A model generated the notes under the pieces. It was given only the letters and a program-made list of their open reading frames with translations. It ran no database searches and was not told where the DNA came from. The position numbers and the translations under genes were made by a program. A DNA stretch of 64,000 bases from Pyxicephalus adspersus (lineage: Eukaryota; Chordata; Amphibia; Anura; Pyxicephalidae), in assembly GCF_032062135.1 (NCBI RefSeq), contig NC_092859.1:123037259-123101258 (forward strand). Reading direction: 5' to 3'. Numbering within the stretch: the first letter of the stretch is position 1; every line of letters starts with the position of its first letter. This document shows, one piece after another, positions 48,901 to 58,888 of the stretch.

Positions 48901-49489
48901 GCAGGACAATATCCTATGAAAGAAGCAAACTATGGAGCTGTTAAGTAGCCAAGGTTGTTACCAAGGACCAAGCTTCCAAGGCAAAGGCTTCAGCATAGAC
49001 ATAGATAGCCAGTACTCCTAAAAGGTCATCAGGCAAAGGTTCAAATCCATGGAGTCCAATAGGCCAAAGATGGTGGAAGCAGGATCAGGGATATCAGCTA
49101 AAAAAATGTAACAGGGTCTGGACAAACATGGAACAAGTACCAAACAATCACTGAGGAATCGGGCAGAGTAATAAAGACAAAAATGGCAACAGTTGTACTG
49201 GTAATGGATGTACTTACCTCAAATTATTATTAGTTCAGACATTTCCACAGAGTAACTGCTACTTTGTTTTCTAATTTGCTTTGTTTGCAAAGACCCTAAA
49301 TAAATGTTTATTACCATATTATGTGTATATATTATGTGGATTATACATGCTAACTAAACACCATTCCTGTTCCTAAAGAATCTTAAAACAAAATGTTTGT
49401 AAAATAAAGATTTTAGACTAATGATTTAAAAAGATGAAAAAATCAGTTTAAAAGGTATAAACCTAAAAAAAATATAATAAAATGTATTA
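45901..49489. other. Non-coding stretch, possible old LTR debris near 48050-49200
   Basis: Phrases such as CAAGCTTCCAAGGCAAAGGC and TCAGGCAAAGGTTCAAATCC remind me of frog LTR elements read backwards, but no ends or duplication are visible. The + frames at 46490-46810 and 47014-47307 have no recognised motif. Confidence 0.3.
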
Positions 49490-49939
49490 AAAAAAATATT
49501 TTATATTCCATACAGCTTATACATTTCTTTATCAAAGCAGAGGCAAGTGGCTACGTCTTGTTTATTTATAAGATGGAAAGATTTAGAGCAGATTGATTAC
49601 GCGTTGAATGTGAAATGCTCCTTAATTAAACAGTTCAGCAATGGTTGACCTAAAGTCACACATGACTGGCTAAAGAAAACATATGCAGCCAGAGGAAAGC
49701 ATGGGCCCTCCATAAAAAAAATATTTTATATTCCATACAGCTTATACATTTCTTTATCAAAGCAGAGGCAAGTGGCTACGTCTTGTTTATTTATAAGATG
49801 GAAAGATTTAGAGCAGATTGATTATGCGTTGAATGTGAAATGCTCCTTAATTAAACAGTTCAGCAATGGTTGACCTAAAGTCACACATGACTGGCTAAAG
49901 AAAACATATGCAGCCAGAGGAAAGCATGGGCCCTCCATA
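49490..49939. repeat. Recent tandem duplication, 225-bp unit x 2
   Basis: TTCCATACAGCTTATACATT recurs at 49506 and 49731. The two units agree base for base apart from one change (GATTACGCG versus GATTATGCG). Each begins in an A-rich run before ATATTTTATA and ends GGGCCCTCCATAAA. No known element ends are seen, so this is a local duplication or an assembly artefact, not a transposition. Confidence 0.95.
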
Positions 49940-51015
49940 AATATTTATACTGACTGTTTTTCCTTGACATTGGTGCCGTTCATAATGTTGTGTAAGCACA
50001 GCTAGGGTTACATTATTTCACATTTTAGAAAAGGAGAAGCAAGTATTGTAATGCTCAGAAGCACATTTTACCTCTTTCATTACCCAGGCACATTGCTGAC
50101 AGTGTTAATAAATACCAGAGTTACATTTATTTTATATTTCAACTTACACAAATGCCATTACTGTACACTGCCTTTTTTATTGTGGATAGTTTACTGTCAG
50201 CTCAGTGTAGAAATGAATAGTGATTACTCTTCTTTATCATAATTGCAGAAAGTAATTCACTTGCAAAACCACAAGGTTTGGAAACTGATCTTGTGATGGG
50301 GACAGCAGTCTTAATGTATATCATTTCTGAGCTGCCCAACATTGAGAGTCCATTCACGCATATGTGGAACATGTACTATAATGTGTGTCCCTGGATCCGT
50401 ACATTAATCTGTGCATGCTATATATTTTGTGATGTGGTGCCATTCATTCCTAATGTCACTCCAACATACATTTAAAGTGTATTGCCTGCACTTAAAGGCA
50501 CCACGCTTTAGTAAGCTCCCAAATACTGTGCAGACTTGATTTTTGTACCATTGTAGTGCATTGGAAAACTGATTTAACGGAATATGCTGCCTTAAACACA
50601 GCAATCAGTAATGCATGACAGTAATGTGTGGGCAAGCGTATCTGCTGAAGCTGCGCATATATGTAAATCCCCCCTAAATGAATGTGTGAAGGATGTACCT
50701 ATTTTTTTTCCTAAAGGCACACTTTAACATTGTGGTGTGGAGCATGTTATTACACTGTAGTGCCATTTATTCTGCATGTCACCCCAACGCATCTGTACTG
50801 CATAGCATGGTAAACTGTGAACTGCAATATAGATTGGTTATGCCCTGTATTGCAAAAATACTGCTGGTATGTTATTCTGTCTACTCCTATTTCTCACAGC
50901 ATTTGTAAACATGGCTGCTTGGTCCATTGGGCACAGAGTTTGACCATTCTGCTGAGTGTACTCTATAAAATTAAATACCTGGTCAAACATTCCCCCTCTC
51001 CTGCAATAGAATTCT
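49940..51015. other. Non-coding stretch, nothing recognised
   Basis: Contains only short chance frames. Confidence 0.35.
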
Positions 51016-51330
51016 CTGGGGTTAGCACTCTGGTCTTTGCAGCTCGAGGTCCCAGGTTCGTATCTCGGCTAGAACACTATCTGCAGTTTGCATGTTCTCC
51101 CCGTGATTGCATGAGTTTCCCCTGGGTACTCCGGTTTCCCATATTCCAAAAGCATGCAGTTAGGTTAATTAGCTTCCCCTAAAAACTGACCCTTGTAATA
51201 ACATATGACTATGGTAGGGACATTAGATTGTGAGCCTCTTTGAGGGACACCTAGTGACATGACTATTGACTTTGTACAGCGCTGCATAATATGTCAGCGC
51301 TATAAAAAATACTGTTTAATAATAAAAATA
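51016..51330 (+). repeat. tRNA-headed SINE, nearly complete, best plus-strand copy
   Basis: It starts GGTTAGCACTCTGGTCTTTG. It then has CCCAGGTTCGTATCTCGGCT (B-box-like) and CAGTTTGCATGTTCTCCCC. A core with TACTCCGGTTTCCC follows, then GCATGCAGTTAGGTTAATTAG, and a tail with GTGACATGACTATTGACTTT and ACAGCGCTGCATAATATG. It ends in an AATAAT stretch. Confidence 0.85.
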
Positions 51331-52340
51331 ATGATGAGTAGTGTGTCTATTATTTGCCAGCACAGTGCACTGGTGTAGGGGGGGAGGAGAGGCATTTGCA
51401 CTAAATGTAAATATTGTTTTGAGAGCAGGCAATGCTCTGATAGTTACTGTATTCAAAAAATATAAAGCACTTTTTAAGTAAAACCAGACATATGATTATA
51501 GAGCTGAAAAGTGATATTTATAGTTTTCCTCCAACTTCACACATTTGTAGAGAGTCCATTTCTGTCAATAAAGAGATTATAGGTAGTCCCCGGGTAACAT
51601 GCGAGATAGGGACTGTAGGTTTGTTCTTGAGTTGAATTTTTATGTAGGTCAGAACAGGTACATTATTTTAAAATATGCAATTAGGACAGATGTTTGTCTC
51701 AACATAGTATTAGGCAGTGTGGTGTCAGTTACTGTATAAAATCCTCACTGTGAGTTAATCACAAAGCAAGAAAAAAAAACTATATGAAGCCTAGACATTC
51801 ATTAACTTCTTTGCAAGCTGTGCTTTGATATGCAAAAATAAACAATTGCAGAGTTTGTCTTGGACATTACAAGAATTACAAGAGGCTGCAGAAAGAGCTC
51901 ACCCCCCTAAGATCACCCACAATCTTAGCTGTGTTTACTAAAGCACTTCTTCTGCAAGTCATGCAAACCGCCCCTCCCCTAATCAAGCCTTTGTCCTGCA
52001 CACAGCAAGCAGGGAAGCCCCATTCATATATAGAAGGCGTCCATATGTCCGATGTCCTTAACACAGGGGCTACCTGTAGTCCCATTTCCCTGCAAATTTT
52101 GTTTACACAATAAGCATTAGAAACCTCAGCAATTATCCTAAGCGTACCTTATTTCTTGTCTAATAGACTCCATGCATCATCAAGTTCTTTCCCACAGGTC
52201 TTTTCTGTCCATGGCTCTTCTATTTGAGCTATTTGTTTTCCTGTTTTTTTCATTGGCGTTATGGAGGGCAGTCTGTGAGAATCCCACTCAATTAGCCTAA
52301 AACTTGTATCCTAATTGCTAGAATCTGCATTGTTGTTATA
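51331..52340. other. Non-coding stretch, nothing recognised
   Basis: Frames near 51876-52113 are open on both strands by chance. No exon called. Confidence 0.35.
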
Positions 52341-52615
52341 CAGCAGGGGTCAGCAAACTTTTTTGGCTACTAGGCCATTTTAGGAGGTCAAGGGCCAGAC
52401 TGTCACACTGGGCCAGACTGTCACACTAGGCCAGACTCTCTCTCGAGTCCTGCGTTGATGGCTCCACCTCCCACCAGGAATGCCCCTGAAGGGAAATCCC
52501 TCTCCACCGCAATGCATACAGAGGAGAGGGAATGTCCCCTTACCCTGGCGGCAGTTAATGTTACTGGTGCTGATGCATATGCCTATAGTTGTGGGCAGTG
52601 ACATTCTACTACGCT
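52341..52615 (+). mobile_element. hAT/Charlie-like element, left part
   Basis: It begins CAGCAGGGGTCAGCAAACTT, very like the CAGGGGTC-GCAAAC end typical of Charlie-type hAT elements. An internal GGGCCAGACTGTCACACT unit is repeated about two and a half times at 52389-52438. The matching right end is not visible, so the element is truncated or its end has decayed. Confidence 0.6.
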
Positions 52616-53109
52616 GTATCTAGTTTAATTAAAGTGATTTATAACTTGTTAGCATTTCTATTTTATTATTTAATAACATGTTACTTTTCTTTATAGGTAA
52701 GGTTTGTCCTGATTTGTGCATGCCAGACCTTGTCTTACCATATTTGTGACAAAAGAAAGTAAAATGAATGTTAATTAGGGGAACCTTTAACTCAAATTCT
52801 TCCTCTCCTCCTGCGGGAAAGAAAAGCTTGCAACAGTAGGGGTGTTGGAAGAGCAAAAGCAGATTTCTAGAAAGAGGATTGGTGACAGAGGAGAAGAGAA
52901 TTGCCCTGTCACCACTATAGCACATTGGTTGTTGCTATACTCTTGTATTTTGGTATGTCTACTGCAATTTTTTTCTCATATGCTCATGTAGCTATAAATT
53001 TGTAGTGTTGTATTTACAGGTATCTGGCTTTTGGAGAGCCATTCCCCTCCCTGCATGTCCAGTTTCTGATGAACCCAAAGATATTTGTCAAGTCATGAGG
53101 AAATGGTTA
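52616..53109. other. Nothing recognised
   Basis: Spacer between a hAT-like piece and a MITE. No exon supported. Confidence 0.4.
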
Positions 53110-53440
53110 AGCTGCATACACACATTAAATTTTTCTCGCCCGATAATCGGCATCGGCCAGATATCGGGCAGGAATCTGGCGTGTGTACAGCCCAGGTCGT
53201 TCATTGTCCGTGGATCCGTCCTGGCGGATCCACGGACGATGAACGATGAGCGATCCTAATGTAAGGGAAGGGGGAGAGCGCGCAGCAGGGTGCCACTCCG
53301 TCATTCTCCCCCTCCCCTCTCCATTGAGCAGAACGGTGCTGTATGTACAGCATCATTCATGCATCGTGTAGTCCTTTGTCGTTGGAAAGGATCATGAAAG
53401 ATCCTTTCCAACGACAACAATTGCACGTGTGTACGCAGCT
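53110..53440. mobile_element. PIF/Harbinger-like MITE, 331 bp, TTA duplication
   Basis: The ends are AGCTGCATACACACATT and CACGTGTGTACGCAGCT, flanked by TTA at 53107-53109 and 53441-53443. Inside are GGCGGATCCACGGACGATGA, a CCCCCTCCCCTCTCC block and the inner palindrome GTCGTTGGAAAGGATC/GATCCTTTCCAACGAC. Its right part is included in the 943-bp duplication. Confidence 0.9.
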
Positions 53441-53580
53441 TTAGATTGTAAGCTCTTCTGGGCAGGGTCCTCTCCTCCTCCTGTGTCACTATCTGTATCT
53501 GTCTGTCAGTTGCTACTCCTATGTAATGTACAGTGCTGCGTAATATGTTGGGGCTATATAAATATTATTTAACTAATTAT
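53441..53580 (+). repeat. SINE type-B tail (copy 1 of the duplication)
   Basis: TTAGATTGTAAGCTCTTCTG, GGCAGGGTCCTCTCCTCCTC, TGTACAGTGCTGCGTAATA and TTGGGGCTATATAAATA. It directly abuts the TTA of the MITE. Confidence 0.85.
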
Positions 53581-54217
53581 TGTAATATTAAAAAAAAGTT
53601 ATAAAATAACTAAAGGCAAAACATTATATATAAAATGGGTAAGGGTTATCTCTGTCAGATTTATATTTCTATCTTTGTCCCTGTTAGTAATGGTTATCTC
53701 CAGTCCTCTACCAATAGCTGCAAAGCAATGTCCGTCGAGGGGGCTAATCACTCAAGGAAGGTCACAGACTACATGTTGCATCCATGAACCTGTTGCAAAC
53801 TACTGCAACAGGAATGCAACCATGCACACAAAATAGTTCCCAACCGCTACCATATGGTTGAGTAGGAGTGTTTGGGAGCATGGCTGAGCACGTGTTAAAT
53901 CACTGCGGTCTACTGCAGGTCTAGAGGCCTAAGATTAAAGGAGAATTACCCTAATGGGACACATATAGCAAATAAAATACATGACAGTATCTCTCACTCT
54001 CTCACTCTGACCTCTATTTTTTGCAAAGAAATTCAGATGATCCCGTGTGAGTCACATGGAATAAATCCCAGTAATGGTTTTACTAAACTTCCATGGACCA
54101 ACTAATAACTCATCATTCAATTTTGTATTTTAACTGCTGCAATAAAAGCAAACAATTAATTTTCCTCTGAAATAACAGGTGGAAAATCCTTAGATTAGTG
54201 TTTATAAGCCAAAAAAA

Positions 54218-54383
54218 AGAGCGAGCAGCACGGTGCCGCTCCGTCGCTCTCCCCCTCCCCTCTCCATAGAGCAGAACGGTGCTGTATGTACAGCATCATT
54301 CATGCATCGTGTAGTCCTTTGTCGTTGGAAAGGATCGTGCAAGATCCTTTCCAACGACAAGAATTGCACGTGTGTATGCAGCT
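54218..54383. mobile_element. Right half of a MITE, created by the duplication
   Basis: It matches 53275-53440, starting within the element at AGAGCG and ending GTATGCAGCT before TTA. It has no left end, as expected if a tandem duplication cut through the parent element and no new transposition took place. Confidence 0.9.
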
Positions 54384-54523
54384 TTAGATTGTAAGCTCTT
54401 CTGGGCAGGGTCCTCTCCTCCTCCTGTCTCACTGTCTGTATCTGTCTGTCAGTTGCTACTCCTATTTAATGTACAGCGCTGCGTAATATGTTGGGGCTAT
54501 ATAAATACTATTTAACTAACTAT
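54384..54523 (+). repeat. SINE type-B tail (copy 2 of the duplication)
   Basis: Same sequence as 53441-53580, with a few base changes (TGTCTCACTGTC, ACAGCGCTGCG). Confidence 0.85.
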
Positions 54524-55160
54524 TGTAATAGTAAAAAAAAAAAGTTAAAAATAACTAAAGGCAAAACATTATATATAAAATGGGTAAGGGTTATCTCTGC
54601 AGATTTATATTTCTATCTTTGTCCCTGTTAGTAATGGTTATCTCCAGTCCTCTACCAATAGCTGCAAAGCAACGTCCGTCGAGGGGGCTAATCACTCAAG
54701 GAAGGTCACAGACTACATGTTGCATCCATGAACCTGTTGCAAACTACTGCAACAGGAATGCAACCATGCACACAAAATAGTTCCCAACCGCTACCATATG
54801 GTTGAGTAGGAGTGTTTGGGAGCATGGCTGAGCACGTGTTTAATCACTGCGGTCTACTGTAGGTCTAGAGGCCTAAGATTAAAGGAGAATTACCCTAATG
54901 GGACACATATAGCAAATAAAATACATGACAGTATCTCTCACTCTCTCACTCTGTCCTCTATTTTTAGAAAAGAAATTCAGATGATCCCATGTGAGTCACA
55001 TGGAATAAATCCCAGTAATGGTTTTACTAAACTTCCATGGACCAACTAATAACTCATCATTCAATTTTGTATTTTAACTGCTGCAATAAAAGCAAACAAT
55101 TAATTTTCCTCTGAAATAACAGGTGGAAAATCCTTAGATTAGTGTTTATAAGCCAAAAAA

Positions 55161-55728
55161 AACATTCATACACATCCAACTATAACTATGAAATAAAATA
55201 TTACACAAATAATTGTTATTAGTAGGCTATTGACCAGTGGAACCCCAGATACTATCTATCCCTGGCTGCTTTTTGAATTGGATATTGCTTGTGTCTCCTC
55301 AGCTGAATCTGTGATGTGTGTTTTATTACTGTTTCTGATTGTAATATCACTATTACTATTATTAGTTTTAGGCAGGGTATTCATTTTGGCAATGTTTATG
55401 GGCACATACAGAGTTTGTTTCAATGCTTGCTATCATTATTACACTATGGAACATTCACTGAAACATTCCCTGGTGGAGAATCAATTAGTGCCATAGACCC
55501 GGATAATTCTCTATCAGGGAATGTTTGTGAGATGTCAGACTCACTGCGTTATACATAGATCCCTTTGAGTGCTAGCTTTTGTTTTATTAGGTTAAATTAA
55601 TAATTATTAATTAAATTTAGTATAATAGATTATTTCAATGCTTAGGAGTTTTTTATATTTGTAACGCATTCAACCATTTAATCAGGTAGAACATCCAGTG
55701 TGTTAATGCTTTCTCCATTCTATCACAC
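55161..55728. other. Nothing recognised
   Basis: AT-rich. The frame at 55230-55496 (88 codons, with a Leu/Ile/Val-rich run from a TATTACTATTATTAG tract) is most simply explained by composition. Confidence 0.35.
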
Positions 55729-55802
55729 AATCCTTTTCCCAAACAGTTTTAAATAGATAAATAATTAAATAAATTAAAATAAATAAAATAATAATAAATA
55801 AA

Positions 55803-56150
55803 ATGTTAAAAATGAACCAAATTGCTCTACTTTGCTTGGCTATTGCAGCAGCTTGCAATTGGCTGGAATACCCAGGGGTTGCTGCCTGTTACCACTCTTG
55901 GGCACCTAGCTGTCTTCAGCAGATGTCTGGGAGTACTACTAAAACTAAAACTAAAAATACTACTAGGTCTGAGCTCACCCGAAACCTTTTTGGCCTTTAT
56001 CATCACTCCTTGTACATGATGACAGTTTTCTACAGTAGCAATCACATATTTTGTGCCAAAATAATTATTCCTTTCTGTTTATGTTATCTCTCAAGCTCAA
56101 TCAATAGAAGTGTTTTTTTTAAACAATGCCCCCTGTATTCTTCACAATAG
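55803..56150 (+). CDS. Hypothetical small ORF, copy 1 (115 codons)
   Basis: The ATG is followed by LKMNQIALLCLAIAAAC, which resembles a short secretion signal. Copy 1 then has an 11-residue stretch missing from copy 2. Next are YHSWAPSCLQQMSGSTTK, a basic K-T-K-T-K-N-T-T run, and a hydrophobic Cys-containing C-terminal half. I do not recognise it. Against a gene: the region upstream of the ATG is plain AT-rich DNA, there is no sign of a promoter or poly-A site, the - strand is also open over about 72 codons, and 115 codons is within reach of chance. For it: the paralogous copy at 56509-56838 keeps the same frame. Confidence 0.2.
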   Translation: MLKMNQIALLCLAIAAACNWLEYPGVAACYHSWAPSCLQQMSGSTTKTKTKNTTRSELTRNLFGLYHHSLYMMTVFYSSNHIFCAKIIIPFCLCYLSSSINRSVFFKQCPLYSSQ

Positions 56151-56205
56151 TCAGGGGGGTAGTTTAACTGCCTGACATACACGTGGCCACTGGATAGAGA
56201 ACTAA

Positions 56206-56363
56206 AGCTGCGTACACACCTGCAATTTTTCTCGTTGGAAAGGATCTTTCACGATCCTTTCCAACGAGAAAAGACTGCACGCTATACGATCGTTCATATA
56301 TATCGTGCATGAACGTTCGTCGTTCGTTTTCCGACGATAATAATTGGAAGTGTGTACGTAGCT
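56206..56363. mobile_element. Short PIF/Harbinger-like MITE, 158 bp
   Basis: The ends are AGCTGCGTACACACCTGCAA and TTGGAAGTGTGTACGTAGCT. The flanks are TAA (56203-56205) and TTA (56364-56366), both of the TWA type but not identical. The inner palindrome is TCGTTGGAAAGGATC followed by GATCCTTTCCAACGA. It sits exactly at the right edge of copy 1 of the duplication. Confidence 0.85.
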
Positions 56364-56508
56364 TTATTTGCCCCACTATAAGGTTAAGTTTCCACTAGCA
56401 GTTTTTGCAAGAGGTTTTACTATATAAAGCTCTTTGCAATCTTTTTCCCAAACAGTTTTAAATAGATAAATAATTAAATAAATTAAATTAATTAAAATAT
56501 TAAATAAA

Positions 56509-56838
56509 ATGTTAAAAATGAACCAAATTGCTCTACTTTGCTTGGCTATTGCAGCTGCCTGCTACCACTCTTGGGCACCTAGCTGTCTTCAGCAGATGTC
56601 TGGGAGTACTACTAAAACTAAAACTAAAAATACTACTAGGTCTGAGCTCACCCAAAACCTTTTTGGCCTTTATCATCACTCCTTGTACATGATGACAGTT
56701 TTCTACAGCAGCAATCACATATTTTGTGCCAAAATAATTATTCCTTTCTGTTTATGTTATCTCTCAAGCTCAATCAATAGAAGTGTTTTTTTTTTTAAAC
56801 AATGCCCCCTGTATTCTTCACAACAGTCAGGGTGGTAG
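56509..56838 (+). CDS. Hypothetical small ORF, copy 2 (109 codons)
   Basis: Same start and frame as 55803-56150, with the same signal-like N-terminus and C-terminal part. Relative to copy 1 it has a 33-bp in-frame deletion, a 3-bp in-frame gain in a T run (FF to FFF) and two silent changes (TGT/TGC Cys, AGT/AGC Ser). It also has one R-to-Q change and loss of the stop (TAG to CAG), which adds four residues. No family is recognised. The pattern is suggestive but rests on very few changes. Confidence 0.2.
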   Translation: MLKMNQIALLCLAIAAACYHSWAPSCLQQMSGSTTKTKTKNTTRSELTQNLFGLYHHSLYMMTVFYSSNHIFCAKIIIPFCLCYLSSSINRSVFFFKQCPLYSSQQSGW

Positions 56839-56882
56839 TTTAACTCCCTGACATACACGTGGCCACTGGATAGAGAACTAAA

Positions 56883-58756
56883 AAATGTGTATAAAAAAGT
56901 GATCGTAAAAATATATTACAAAAAGGCTTTACTACAGACGCCCTGTTTTATTAATAAATATGGTGTACTGTGTATGTTATATTGCATATCTGCACCCCCA
57001 TGCAATAAACCTTCTGTATCTTTAGAATATGGCATGATATTATTTATTGAGTTGAGTTGCTGTTTAGTTTGGCAACTCAAAAAAATTGTCCAATTTTCAA
57101 AACTTATAAAAGATTACTTTTTATTGCTAGTGAAAAGCATCTAAAAACCCGTCAGGGAAAAGCCAAAACCCTTCCTTCTGTAGGCACATGTCAACCAATG
57201 ATAAATCCAGTCTTCATCATATTAACCTTTCAATATAAATCAAATAAATCCAAGTGCAATAAAAGAAAAGGTGTGGTTAGACTGTACAGTTGTTTTCTTT
57301 TGGAAAGCAGCCAAAGCCTCAGAGTAAGAAAGAACAGAGAAGGACCCTTGCCATGTTTGTGTGTAGGCAGCAGTCTCTCTGCAGGGGTCAGACATGCCTT
57401 CTGATCCTGAGTCAGAGATCTCCAATTAGCAGGAAGCCGATTGCATAGCTCTTACTCTGCAGATGACGCGTTGGATCTGTTCAGAGAGACTACTGCTTTG
57501 ACACAACAGAAATTTTTTTTCTCCACCGCATGGATGCAGGTCTTGCTCTGGAAATCAGAGGGGTGAGACCTAAAAGCACACTTTATAGGTAAAGCCAATA
57601 TTTGCACACTAGGTTTTCTCAAGTTTTCAGGCTCCATATAACTTCTAGCAGACAATAGAGAAGAGCAGCCACATTACAATAGTATCCATTATAATATTTT
57701 AGTGTAAACCTATTGCAATCAGTAGTATTAGTTTAGTGCGTGATAAAAAAATACATAGGCACTCATGGGATTCATTGAAATCCACAGGCTAAAAGAAGCA
57801 GTGAAATTAGGAATAAAATAAACTGAAGTTTTCTGAAGATCTCAGCCTCAAGCTTGAGCCTCACCCCTCCTACCACCCCAGCTTCCAATATTAGGACCAT
57901 CTCTGCTGTAAAATAAACAGTAAGGTACAATGCACCAAATAATATATAAAATAACAAAAATATTTTTAGCCAACCTGTAAATATTGAAGAAAAAATGTAT
58001 TTCTGTTTCTTTAAGCCCTGGGAGCTCCCAGGTAGTTATTTTCAGTAACTAAGGATATAAATACGATGGTAATCTTCTCAAGGCAGATACCGCTGTCGTG
58101 TGTTCGAGGAGTGTGAATATACTGTAGCAGGATGCCACTTTTTTCTGTATGGCCTTTCAATGCGGCATTGCTCTTTTTTGCTCAGCATTATCCTAAGCCT
58201 ATCCTTGTTTCTATGATCCAGATCTCATCCTTATCTATAGACCTGCTGTAGGCACTTTTGCTGCACAAGCTGCTCTTGACATTTCACTGTGGAGTCTCCT
58301 AGCTTCTGGCCTAGAGACCATCTGCTCCTTATGCAGTGATACCAGAATGATTGACCTATGTTTTGCTTTAGAAAAAAAAAAACAACTTTTTGGGCTGATG
58401 CTTCACAAAGTAGATTTACCTTCAATCACCATTTATTAAATCTCCATCCATTAAAAACCATAGCTTGCTGGAGCTGCGTGCATTAAGCCTGATTATAGAG
58501 GCTGTAGCAAGGGGGATGGGATGCAGCAGTCTGTACCCATGTGTTGCTCAGTTTGTTCCCTCTCCATGATAGCTTCTTCATTGCTAGCTATGCCTCTTCT
58601 ACTCTGGGATCGCTCATTAGAATTATCATGTCTTTTTCTTTAGAGTTTGACATGCTTTCCACCGCTCTCTTGAGCTGCAGCTCCTTGGAACTGTAGCTTA
58701 GACTACATGAATGGCTATAAAGTTCTCCTTAATGGCCTAGTGCTGCTAGATTATCC
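56883..58756. other. Upstream region of the candidate gene at 58757; little recognised
   Basis: Contains a perfect 16-bp palindrome, CCTGGGAGCTCCCAGG, at 58017-58032. If the ORF at 58757 is real, part of 58060-58756 should be 5' untranslated region and promoter. I cannot place a start site. A 39-codon upstream frame (ATG at 58707, stop ending 58826) overlaps the candidate start in another frame. Confidence 0.35.
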
Positions 58757-58888
58757 ATGGAGGGGAAAGGGCAAGGGGGCAAAAGACCTGTTGGATCTAG
58801 AGGAGGAAAGTTCTCAGGTTCTTTAAGAAGGATGAGCGGATCCTTCAAACGCACATCACTAAAGGGCTCATCTTCTGGATCTCAAAAG
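58757..58888 (+). CDS. Candidate first coding exon, 44 codons, protein not recognised
   Basis: The ATG lies in ATCCATGG, a good vertebrate initiation context. An in-frame TAA at 58730-58732 makes it the first in-frame ATG. The peptide begins MEGKGQGGKRPVGSRGGKF and continues SGSLRRMSGSFKRTSLKGSS to GSQK. It is very basic and rich in Ser/Gly. RRMS and KRTS have the R-R-x-S/K-R-x-S form of kinase A or C target sites, as in disordered cytoplasmic N-termini. The exon ends AAG before GTACGT, a usable donor, in phase 0. The frame meets a stop two codons into the intron (CTTTAG). The rest of the gene would lie to the right, possibly beyond the window. I do not recognise the protein and do not name it. 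A competing upstream frame starts at 58707. Confidence 0.5.

Larger units (their letters stand above)
53275..55160. repeat. Tandem duplication, about 943-bp unit x 2
   Basis: Copy 1 is about 53275-54217 and copy 2 about 54218-55160. GAGCAGAACGGTGCTG recurs at 53326 and 54269, AGTAATGGTTATCTCCAGTC in both, and TTTATAAGCC at 54201 and 55145. Identity is very high, with scattered single changes and small A-run differences. The left break falls inside the MITE and the right break in a run of eight A. No gene lies inside. Confidence 0.95.
55729..56882. repeat. Direct duplication of about 0.45-0.48 kb, copies separated by a MITE
   Basis: Copy 1 is about 55729-56205 and copy 2 about 56436-56882. 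Both run from TTTTCCCAAACAGTTTTAAA to CCACTGGATAGAGAACTAAA. Copy 2 lacks 33 bp present in copy 1 (near 55849-55882) and has a T run longer by 3. Substitutions are few. The 230 bp between holds a MITE (56206-56363) and about 72 bp of other sequence. Confidence 0.95.

Noticed and set aside
48050..49200. Possible old LTR element in reverse
   Set aside because: Only vague phrase-level resemblance to LTRs that I remember. No borders.
52985..53109. Possible exon after a TATTTACAG acceptor
   Set aside because: No donor before the MITE at 53110 and only a short open stretch.
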